Positions 5,797 to 12,284 of a stretch of 13,677 nucleotides of DNA are shown here, one piece after another; the first letter of the stretch is position 1, and every line of letters begins with the position of its first letter. Under the pieces are notes generated by a model, which did not search any database, had not been told where the DNA came from, and was given only the letters and a program-made list of their open reading frames with translations. The stretch is taken from contig CALGCU010000094.1 of NCBI GenBank assembly GCA_937886455.1, positions 1 through 13,677 on the forward strand, written 5' to 3'. The translations under genes and the position numbers were made by a program. The DNA is from an uncultured Bacteroidales bacterium (GTDB lineage Bacteria > Bacteroidota > Bacteroidia > Bacteroidales > Paludibacteraceae).

Positions 5797-8298
5797 TTAC
5801 TTCAGGCTTTCTAATATTTGGGTGAGTGTGTAGTCATCTTGCACGAGTACTTGTCGTCCTTTGCTTCCGTTGTTTGCACTGACTATTCCTGCTGCTTCTA
5901 ATTGGTCGGTGATTCGTCCGGCGCGGTTGTAGCCTATTTCAAATGAGCGTTGAATAGCTGATGTGGATCCTTGTTGGTGTTCTACCACCCATCGTGCTAC
6001 TTTTTCAAAGAGGGCATCGCGCTTGGTCATATCTACATTGTTGCCTGTACTTTCGCCTCCTTCGGGTGTGTATTCGGGCAATTCGTACGCACATGGATAG
6101 GCTTGTTGGTTCTTGACATGATTAACGATGTTTTCTACTTCTGGTGTGTCCACAAATGCACATTGTACGCGAATAAGGTCGCTACCACCTGAATAGAGCA
6201 GGTCGCCTTTTCCTACAAGTTGGTTGGCTCCGGGTGCATCAAGAATGGTGCGTGAGTCAATCATGGATGATACACGGAAGGCTATTCTGCTGGGCACATT
6301 GGCTTTGATGACACCTGTGATTATGTTAACAGATGGGCGTTGTGTGGCAAGAATCATGTGCATTCCCACTGCTCGTGCTTTTTGTGTGATACGTGAAATG
6401 GGCATTTCAATTTCTTTTCCTGCTACCATGATAAGGTCTCCAAATTCGTCTATAACTATGACGATGTAGGGTAGATATCGGTGTCCTTTTTCCGGATTGA
6501 GTTTACGATTGATGAATTTTTCGTTGTACTCAACTATGTTTTTACAGTTGGCTGTCATGAGAAGTTTGTATCGTTCTTCCATCTCAATGACGAGTGAGTT
6601 GAGGGTTTGTATGACTTTGGTGGAGTCGGTAATGATGACATTGTCTGCGTCTGGCATTTTTGCCATATAGTGGTTTTCCAACGCCGCATAGATGTTAAAT
6701 TCCACCATCTTAGGGTCCACTAACACGAATTTTAATTCAGCTGGGTGTTTTTTGTAGAGTAGTGATGTGATGATGGCATTGAGTCCTACTGATTTACCTT
6801 GTCCTGTGGCTCCTGCTACAAGCAAGTGAGGGGTTTTGGCAAGGTCAAACATAAAGATGTCGTTGGTAATTGTACGTCCTAATGCAACCGGCAGTGCATA
6901 TTTGCTTTCTTCTTGGAACTTTTTGGATGCAATGACGGAGTGCATGGAAACAATTTGTGGTTTTTCATTGGGCACTTCTATACCTATGGTTCCTTTTCCC
7001 GGAATTGGAGCTATGATACGTATGCCTGTTGCTGCCAAACTAAGCATGATGTCTGACTCGAGGTTACGAATTTTTGCGATACGTACTCCTGCTTTGGGCA
7101 CTATCTCGTAGAGTGTGATAGTGGGACCTACTGTAGCTTTGATTTCATTGACTTCTATGCCGTAATTGCGTAGGGTTGTAACAATTTTATTGATATTGGC
7201 GTGTTGCTCGTCTTTATCAATGATGGGTGTGTTTTCGTTAGGATAGGTTGTTAGTAGGTCTAATGTGGGGAATTTGTAGTGTGACAGGTCAAGTGTGGGG
7301 TCGTACTTTCCTAATGTTTCTACACTATAGTTAGGGTCTCCATTTTCTACTTCTCCTGCTCCTTCTATTTGTACTTTAACTTCTTCTTCTTCTTCTTTTT
7401 GTTCTTCCTCTTCTTGTTCTTGAATAGGTTCTGTGGTGTTTGGGTCAATAGGTGTGGCGGGTTCATCGTCGGGTGAAGTGATTTGAATGGTCACTTCATT
7501 TTGCAATTCTTCATTTGTGGGTTGTTCGGTTGTTGTTTCCACCCATTCTGTGGGTAGAATTTCTGTTCCTACTGCGACTTGTTCTTCTGTTTCGGCAACT
7601 TGTGTTTTGTGCTTACGGGTAAATAATGTGATGATTCTCTTGCCTACTTTTTTGAGTAGCGGCAAGGTGTTGTTATAACTGAAAATGCAGAAGATGAGTA
7701 GGGTAGACAGTAATACTAATCCTGTTCCAATAGGCTTGATATAGGAGTTCATCCAACGTGCTACGATGTCTCCGTGTTCTCCTCCCCAAAGGAAAAATGA
7801 GGTGTCATAGAGTGCAGGGAAGAGGTATGCTATGGCAATAGATAGCCACACCAGCCAGAAAGCACATTGTAGGAATGCTCGGGGTATTGAAATGTGTACG
7901 ATGTTCATCATGCGTAGGGCACAAATGGATAGGAATGCAAGTAGAAAATAGGCGCTGACTCCAAATAGTTGTGCCATAAATATGTTTGACAGTATTGCAC
8001 CTAATATGCCTGTCCAGTTGCATATTTGTGCGCGTACTTCGGCTTGTTGATGCCATGAAGGTAGTTCCATTATGCTTTGATCGGCTGCTCCTGTGAAGAA
8101 AAAGGATGTGAAAGCCAATAGAAGGTAGATGGACAACACAGCCAACACAAGTCCAATAACAAATGTTGTGCGTGTGTCTGAGAGGAACGTGGTGAATTTA
8201 TTCCATGATTCTTTAATGGAAGTTTTTTTAGAAGTGGGTTTTTCGCCACTTTTCTTGGTGTCTTTTTTATGTGGTCTTGTCGGTGGTTTAGTCGCCAT
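5797..8298 (-). CDS. ftsK: DNA translocase FtsK
   Basis: FtsK is a septal, membrane-anchored ATPase that pumps chromosomal DNA and supports dimer resolution at division. At 833 residues it is the short form (E. coli has about 1330). A lysine-rich cytoplasmic N-terminus (1-35) leads to membrane segments at about 45-68, 97-131 (probably two), 140-161 and 190-207. A charged linker (230-330) contains a glutamate block at 294-306. The motor has Walker A GATGQGKS (496-503), LVDPKMVEF (526-534) and Walker B VIVIDEFGDLI (613-623). ATQRPSVNIITG (651-662) and the SRIAFRVSS stretch follow. The C-terminal gamma winged helix (about 757-833) shows GSTSAIQRSFEIGYNRAGRI, the DNA-orienting domain. The ATG at 8298 is 23 bases past a consensus -7 box. 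It heads the operon with the lolA-like gene, trxB and the dehydrogenase. Confidence 0.96.
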   Translation of the reverse strand: MATKPPTRPHKKDTKKSGEKPTSKKTSIKESWNKFTTFLSDTRTTFVIGLVLAVLSIYLLLAFTSFFFTGAADQSIMELPSWHQQAEVRAQICNWTGILGAILSNIFMAQLFGVSAYFLLAFLSICALRMMNIVHISIPRAFLQCAFWLVWLSIAIAYLFPALYDTSFFLWGGEHGDIVARWMNSYIKPIGTGLVLLSTLLIFCIFSYNNTLPLLKKVGKRIITLFTRKHKTQVAETEEQVAVGTEILPTEWVETTTEQPTNEELQNEVTIQITSPDDEPATPIDPNTTEPIQEQEEEEQKEEEEEVKVQIEGAGEVENGDPNYSVETLGKYDPTLDLSHYKFPTLDLLTTYPNENTPIIDKDEQHANINKIVTTLRNYGIEVNEIKATVGPTITLYEIVPKAGVRIAKIRNLESDIMLSLAATGIRIIAPIPGKGTIGIEVPNEKPQIVSMHSVIASKKFQEESKYALPVALGRTITNDIFMFDLAKTPHLLVAGATGQGKSVGLNAIITSLLYKKHPAELKFVLVDPKMVEFNIYAALENHYMAKMPDADNVIITDSTKVIQTLNSLVIEMEERYKLLMTANCKNIVEYNEKFINRKLNPEKGHRYLPYIVIVIDEFGDLIMVAGKEIEMPISRITQKARAVGMHMILATQRPSVNIITGVIKANVPSRIAFRVSSMIDSRTILDAPGANQLVGKGDLLYSGGSDLIRVQCAFVDTPEVENIVNHVKNQQAYPCAYELPEYTPEGGESTGNNVDMTKRDALFEKVARWVVEHQQGSTSAIQRSFEIGYNRAGRITDQLEAAGIVSANNGSKGRQVLVQDDYTLTQILESLK

Positions 8299-8319
8299 AA
8301 TGTTGTCTTCTTTATTGGG

Positions 8320-8373
8320 TACAAAGATAGCGCAAACCGAATGCAGAACAAAATAAATTTATTTATTTTTTAT
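8320..8373 (-). repeat. Promoter-bearing dispersed repeat, copy in front of ftsK
   Basis: This is the inverted copy of positions 3-56, with 51 of 54 bases identical. It includes the 14-base palindrome (8351-8364) and the -33 and -7 boxes. The -7 box to ATG distance is 23 bases in both copies, although the leader sequences themselves differ. Diverged segments of the same kind continue to 8668. See also the direct repeats at 8383 and 8624. Confidence 0.85.
8322..8352 (-). promoter_or_regulatory. ftsK proximal promoter, Bacteroidetes type
   Basis: Read on the minus strand, TTTG (complement of 8349-8352), a 19-base spacer and TATCTTTG (complement of 8322-8329) match the Bacteroides consensus fully. 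Transcription should begin near 8315, giving a leader of about 17 bases before the ATG at 8298. It would drive the ftsK-lolA-trxB-dehydrogenase operon. Confidence 0.8.
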
Positions 8374-8382
8374 ACTGATGTG

Positions 8383-8417
8383 TAGCCTATCTTGACCGTA
8401 GGCAAAGGTAGTGAAAA
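8383..8417. repeat. 35-base direct repeat, copy 1
   Basis: This segment matches 8624-8658 at 30 of 35 bases. Its core is itself roughly palindromic, with CTATCTT towards the left and CAAAGGTAG towards the right around ACCGTAGG. It forms the joint between two repeat units in the region upstream of ftsK and overlaps the distal promoter match. Confidence 0.7.
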
Positions 8418-8434
8418 CCGAGAGAAATAGCAAA
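8403..8434 (-). promoter_or_regulatory. Possible distal ftsK promoter
   Basis: On the minus strand, TTTG (complement of 8431-8434), a 20-base spacer and TACCTTTG (complement of 8403-8410) fit TTTG-N19/21-TAnnTTTG. It would give a leader of about 100 bases to ftsK, running through the repeat block. It lies inside a diverged repeat unit, so it may be a relic of the same promoter-bearing element and not an active start. Confidence 0.45.
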
Positions 8435-8505
8435 TCAAATTCAAACTGAATGCTGAGCAAAATAAATTCATTTGTTTTTTTGTGCTGAGGCATAGCTTAT
8501 CTTCA

Positions 8506-8568
8506 TCCTATCTAATGGTAACGGTATGATAATGGTATGGTAACGGTGTGGTAACGGAGATGATAGGA
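8506..8568. repeat. 11-base tandem array in an inverted-repeat frame, copy 2
   Basis: TCCTATC (8506-8512) and its exact inverse GATAGGA (8562-8568) bracket a TAA linker and four 11-base units: TGGTAACGGTA (8516-8526), TGATAATGGTA (8527-8537), TGGTAACGGTG (8538-8548) and TGGTAACGGAG (8549-8559). The right end reads ATGATAGGA (8560-8568), exactly as in the array at 2765. Only the unit sequence and the number of units differ between the two. It lies in the gene-free stretch 8299-8684, and no reading frame uses it. Confidence 0.8.
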
Positions 8569-8585
8569 CGTTCGTTGGCTTATCT

Positions 8586-8608
8586 AAAAATAAGTTTACT
8601 TTATTTTT
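8586..8608. repeat. AT-only palindrome in the ftsK upstream region
   Basis: AAAAATAA (8586-8593) pairs exactly with TTATTTTT (8601-8608) around a 7-base loop. It takes the same place in its repeat unit as the 14-base palindrome at 8351-8364 and the looser one at 8458-8475. It lies about 77 bases past the stop of the phosphoesterase gene. A stem with no G or C would make a poor terminator. Confidence 0.6.
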
Positions 8609-8623
8609 GATATAGTTGAGTTG

Positions 8624-8658
8624 TAGCCTATTTTTACCATAGGTAAAGATAGTGAAAA
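8624..8658. repeat. 35-base direct repeat, copy 2
   Basis: It matches 8383-8417 at 30 of 35 bases, with all five differences inside the TAGCCTAT...TAGTGAAAA frame. It is followed by GCGAGCGAAT, resembling CCGAGAGAAAT after copy 1. The minus-strand hexamer run TATCTTTA (complement of 8644-8651) is a near -7 box with no -33 partner. It ends 26 bases from the stop of the phosphoesterase gene. Confidence 0.7.
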
Positions 8659-8684
8659 TGCGAGCGAATATGTGTTTGGGTGTT

Positions 8685-9872
8685 TTATTCTCGTCGGAGT
8701 GTGATTAGTGTTATTTCCGGTGGTACTCCTATGCGGAGTGCCATTCCTATAAATCCTAACCCGTGATTGACGTATAGGTATTGGTCATTTTGTTGATAGA
8801 GTCCGTCCCATTCTTTGTAAATCCATGAAGCGGGAGAAATCTTTATGTTATGACAGATGATGCCCATTTGGGCTGCATGGGTGTGTCCGGATAGCGTGAG
8901 TGGAATGTTGTGATGACCAATCACTTCTCCACGCCAGTGTGAAACGTCGTGTGACAATAGGATAGTAAAGGCGTTTTGAGGAATATCTTCCATTGTTTTA
9001 CTTAAATTTCCATATTGCGGAAAGGGTGGTTTACCCCAGTTTTCTACTCCTGCAATGTAGAGTGTGTCGGTTCCTTGTGTGATGAGGGTGTGTTGGTTGA
9101 GCAGCAGGTTGAATCCGCTGTTTCTAATGTGTTGTTTGGTGGCTTCTAAGTTGGCATTTCGCGCTTGAGGAGTTTCCCATGTGGTGTAATCTCCATAGTC
9201 GTGGTTGCCCAATACAGCATATTTTCCTAACGGTGCTTTTAAGCGTTGCCAAATGGGGATGAAGGGGGTAATTTCACATGCAAAGTTATTAACCATGTCG
9301 CCTGTTGTGCAGATGATGTCGGGGGCTTGTTGGTTGATGGTGTTCACAACTTTGGCGATAAAAGTGGTGTCTTGTCCCCAGTTGCCGAGGTGTTGGTCTG
9401 TGATGTGGGCTATGCGTAAACCGTCAAATTCTTGTGGAAGATTAGGATGAGTGATTTCTATTTCTTTGACTACTATGTTTTTGCGAGTGTGAGTGGCTCC
9501 GATTAATAAAATCACAAACAGCGCAAGGCTACATGCGGCACCGATATAGGTGAAGAGTTTGAATCTACTGTGTGTGAGATGACAAATAAGTGAATTAAGC
9601 AGATGGAAAATAACGAATACCAATTTGGGGATATATATCAGTGCAAATATAGTGAAAAACCATGCTGCTTGTTTCAAAATAACAGGGTGTGATATATTGT
9701 TGGCACGTGTGCTGAGGAGAATAAAGCCGATTAGTGATAGTATGCCGGGCAACCATAGTAGCACATGGCATATCCAGTGGGGGCGACGAAGGTTTAAACG
9801 ATAGGATAACCACAAATCCGGCAGTATAACCACCAGAATTAGCATTATAAGGGCTGGTAAGTGTAGGGACAT
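8685..9872 (-). CDS. Membrane-anchored metallophosphoesterase
   Basis: The 395 residues split into a membrane half and a calcineurin-like phosphoesterase domain. Hydrophobic segments lie at about 5-22, 33-53, 69-95 and 107-126. The catalytic domain starts near 133 and has all the metal-binding motifs: DQH (159-161), GD (191-192), GNHD (222-225), SHD (307-309) and GHTH (329-332). YkuE-type relatives use two metal ions to hydrolyse phosphoesters. Whether the domain faces the cytoplasm or periplasm depends on the segment count, which I cannot fix. The substrate is unknown; membrane phospho-lipid or lipid A-type substrates are plausible but unsupported. It follows the glycosyltransferase by 134 bases, where I see no consensus promoter, so read-through from the aroA cluster is possible. 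Confidence 0.88.
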   Translation of the reverse strand: MSLHLPALIMLILVVILPDLWLSYRLNLRRPHWICHVLLWLPGILSLIGFILLSTRANNISHPVILKQAAWFFTIFALIYIPKLVFVIFHLLNSLICHLTHSRFKLFTYIGAACSLALFVILLIGATHTRKNIVVKEIEITHPNLPQEFDGLRIAHITDQHLGNWGQDTTFIAKVVNTINQQAPDIICTTGDMVNNFACEITPFIPIWQRLKAPLGKYAVLGNHDYGDYTTWETPQARNANLEATKQHIRNSGFNLLLNQHTLITQGTDTLYIAGVENWGKPPFPQYGNLSKTMEDIPQNAFTILLSHDVSHWRGEVIGHHNIPLTLSGHTHAAQMGIICHNIKISPASWIYKEWDGLYQQNDQYLYVNHGLGFIGMALRIGVPPEITLITLRRE

Positions 9873-10006
9873 GATCTTGTGTATTTATTTTTGTTTGGAT
9901 ACTCAGCAAATAATGTGCCGTTGTTTTTTTACTTTTCACTTCTCACATAGGTTGTGAGTAAGCGAGAGTAGTGTGCAGTGTGCAGTGAATGTGTCTCGCC
10001 ATGACT
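9873..10006. other. Short gap between glycosyltransferase and phosphoesterase genes
   Basis: The gap holds no gene and no TAnnTTTG box on the minus strand. A 6-base hairpin, CTCACA/TGTGAG (9942-9947 and 9953-9958), and a doubled GTGTGCA (9971-9984) are the only visible structures. The hairpin has no T-run on the minus strand, so it is not an obvious terminator. Confidence 0.5.
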
Positions 10007-11110
10007 TCACCATTTGGAGTTGTTAATGAGGCCTGAACATGCTGCTATAACGATGTAAAAAGGGTAGAAGATGGAGAGAATGAAGGTGTTGAGCAGCAAA
10101 TTGGGATAGGTGAAGGTGTTTTGTGTGCTATGCAGAAAGGTATAGTCTGATATCCATTTTCCTAAAAATAATAGCATAGCACATATAGCGCATGAGGGGT
10201 GAAAGCATATCCCTATATAGAGTATAATTTGCAACATGCAGATGGTGAATATGCTACCTGCTACAATCAGGCTGTCTTTGTCGGTATAGGAGAGAGTTTT
10301 TGATCCCCAGCGTGTGCGTTGGCGCATAAAGGTGCTCACTGTGTTGGTGGGATGTGTGGTGACTATTACGTGTGGGTGGGATATGACCCGAATGGCACCA
10401 TGACGTGCTTTGATGGCGTGCAATAGGAATACATCATCACCTGACGGAAGATGATTTTGAAGTTGGTCTTTTGATTGTAGCCATGCTGAACGTCTGAAAG
10501 CCAGGTTGGCTCCATTACACATGATGGGATGACCTAAGGCTGCTAAGGACATGCCGGAACTTACCAGACTTAAAAATTCTAAGCGTGTTATTTGTGCTAC
10601 ATAGTTGATGCCTTCTGACATTGTGACGGGAAGAATTAGGATGTCAAAGGGCTGCTCTTGATAGGTATTCACTATGGTTTCTGCCCATTGGGGTTGTAAT
10701 TGACAATCGGCATCGGTGCAGATGATTAACTCATTGTGGGCGAACTGTATGGCTTGTGATAAAGCTGCTTTTTTTCCGTGCTTGTGTGCCGACAACACTT
10801 GTGTGTTCTCATGCTGTGTTGCCCATGCTTGGAGTAGGGCGAGCGTATTGTCGGTGGAGTGGTCGTCAATGAAGACTATTTCATTTATTGACTGTGTTTG
10901 AATGGCGAGGGAGGAGAGGAAATGGGGGAGATTAGCCTCTTCGTTATGACATGCTATGACAAGACTACAAGCGGTGGATGCAACTTTATTGGTGTTGGAT
11001 TGTGACTGAAAGTTGATTTGTTTCCATCCTTTCTTTAATTGGTGGGTGAAGTAGATATAGCCAACCAAACAAAGTCCTGTAATGATGTAGGCAATGATAG
11101 GGATTATCAT
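10007..11110 (-). CDS. Membrane family 2 glycosyltransferase
   Basis: This is a processive-type GT-A glycosyltransferase of 367 residues. An N-terminal membrane segment (2-22) precedes the catalytic domain. Motifs in order are ACHNEEANL (53-61), FIDDHSTDNT (80-89), GKKAAL (112-117), the metal-binding DAD in CTDADC (131-136) and NGANLAFRR (199-207). SGDD (223-226) is the likely catalytic base region, and RQRTRW (263-268) is a Q/RxxRW-like signature of membrane synthases. Three C-terminal membrane segments lie at about 281-302, 305-320 and 337-360. It should transfer sugars from a nucleotide donor at the cytoplasmic face of the inner membrane. The acceptor is not visible from the sequence. Its ATG overlaps the aroA stop by four bases (ATGA, 11107-11110), so translation is probably coupled. 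Confidence 0.88.
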   Translation of the reverse strand: MIIPIIAYIITGLCLVGYIYFTHQLKKGWKQINFQSQSNTNKVASTACSLVIACHNEEANLPHFLSSLAIQTQSINEIVFIDDHSTDNTLALLQAWATQHENTQVLSAHKHGKKAALSQAIQFAHNELIICTDADCQLQPQWAETIVNTYQEQPFDILILPVTMSEGINYVAQITRLEFLSLVSSGMSLAALGHPIMCNGANLAFRRSAWLQSKDQLQNHLPSGDDVFLLHAIKARHGAIRVISHPHVIVTTHPTNTVSTFMRQRTRWGSKTLSYTDKDSLIVAGSIFTICMLQIILYIGICFHPSCAICAMLLFLGKWISDYTFLHSTQNTFTYPNLLLNTFILSIFYPFYIVIAACSGLINNSKW

Positions 11111-12279
11111 AGTTTGCTAAATTCTTGCCAGAATTGAGGGAATGATTTGCTTACTACTTCTGGATTTTGTATTTGCATTTCGGGATAGATAAGGACAGCC
11201 GGAGCAAATGACATAGCCATGCGATGGTCATGATAGGTTTCTATGCAGGGATGTTCGTCCGGAGTACATTTACTTCCGTCCCATGACAATGTGCCTACAC
11301 CATCTGATGTGAGTAGGTAGCCCAACTTTTTTAATTCATTCTTCAGGGCTTCTATGCGGTTGGTCTCCTTAATGTACAATGTTTGTAGGCCGTGTAGTGT
11401 GAAAGGGATGTTTTTAAGGCAGCACGTTACGGCTACAGTTTGGGCTAAGTCGGGTTGGTTGATGAGGTTTTTCACATAGTGCCGTGGCAATTTGTGGGAA
11501 TGGGATGTGATGTACACTCCACCTTTTTTAGAGGAGGTGTTGACGCCCAATGACTGGAAAATAGTAGCACAATGTGAGTCGCCTTGCAAACTGTTTTTGT
11601 TTAAATTAGGGAGAAAGAGTTGTCCATTACCCTTAATGGCAAGGTATTCATAAAAATAGGATGCTGCCGACCAATCACTCTCCACCGTAATGGGTTGGGG
11701 AGTGTATTCTTGTGGTGGAATGGTGATGTACGGCCAGTTGATTTCTACGCTGACTCCAAAATACTGCATCAACGCCTGCGTCATGAGTATGTATTGTTTT
11801 GACACTATCTCACCTTCTATTTGTAGTCGCAGCCCTTTTTCCATGTATGGGGCAATCATCATAAGGGCGGAGATGTATTGACTGCTCACACCGCCTACTA
11901 TGGCATATTCTCCTCCTTGCAGAGCTGAGCCGTAGATGTGGAGTGGGGGAAAGCCTTCTTTCCCGGCATATTCTATCTTGGCTCCTAAATGGTTGAGTGC
12001 ATCAACTAACACCTTGATAGGACGCTCCAACATCCGCTCTGAGCCTGTGATGTGCCATTCTCCATAGGTTTTTGCTAAAAAGGCTGTGAGAAATCTCATG
12101 GCGGTTCCTGCTGCGCCGATATTAAAGTGATTGCTGTCTGAATCAAACACTTCACACATCACACGCGTATCGTCACAATCGGATAAATTACCTACTTGAT
12201 AGGGACTATATGACAGAGCATTGAGTAGTAAAACTCTGTTGCAGATACTTTTGGAAGAGGGTAACTGGATGGTAATCAT
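11107..12279 (-). CDS. aroA: 3-phosphoshikimate 1-carboxyvinyltransferase (EPSP synthase)
   Basis: It joins shikimate 3-phosphate and phosphoenolpyruvate to give EPSP, the sixth step of the shikimate pathway, in the cytoplasm. Active-site residues are present: SSKS with K10, NR with R15, SSQ (132-134), D277 in NQPDLAQT, E305 and R308 in KETNR, DHRMAM (351-356), and K378 in SKSFP. At 390 residues it is shorter than E. coli AroA (427). About 24 residues are missing between DCDD (34-37) and the PEP-binding loop. That loop reads GAAGTAMRF (55-63), so the E. coli N94 position is alanine and P101 is phenylalanine. I believe similar changes occur in other Bacteroidetes, so it is probably lineage-typical and active. 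It begins 5 bases after the DUF4954 gene and overlaps the glycosyltransferase start. Confidence 0.94.
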   Translation of the reverse strand: MITIQLPSSKSICNRVLLLNALSYSPYQVGNLSDCDDTRVMCEVFDSDSNHFNIGAAGTAMRFLTAFLAKTYGEWHITGSERMLERPIKVLVDALNHLGAKIEYAGKEGFPPLHIYGSALQGGEYAIVGGVSSQYISALMMIAPYMEKGLRLQIEGEIVSKQYILMTQALMQYFGVSVEINWPYITIPPQEYTPQPITVESDWSAASYFYEYLAIKGNGQLFLPNLNKNSLQGDSHCATIFQSLGVNTSSKKGGVYITSHSHKLPRHYVKNLINQPDLAQTVAVTCCLKNIPFTLHGLQTLYIKETNRIEALKNELKKLGYLLTSDGVGTLSWDGSKCTPDEHPCIETYHDHRMAMSFAPAVLIYPEMQIQNPEVVSKSFPQFWQEFSKL

Positions 12280-12284
12280 ACAGG

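Noticed and set aside
8299..8684. Possible insertion sequence or transposase remnant in the gene-free stretch
   Set aside because: No reading frame with transposase features is visible, and no target-site duplication was found; the repeats are too short to be an IS.
9942..9958. CTCACA/TGTGAG hairpin as a terminator of the glycosyltransferase gene
   Set aside because: The stem is only 6 bases, and read on the minus strand it is followed by an A-rich, not T-rich, stretch.
9971..9984. Doubled GTGTGCA as a binding site or repeat element
   Set aside because: Two 7-base copies in a short gap are within what chance allows, and nothing else supports it.
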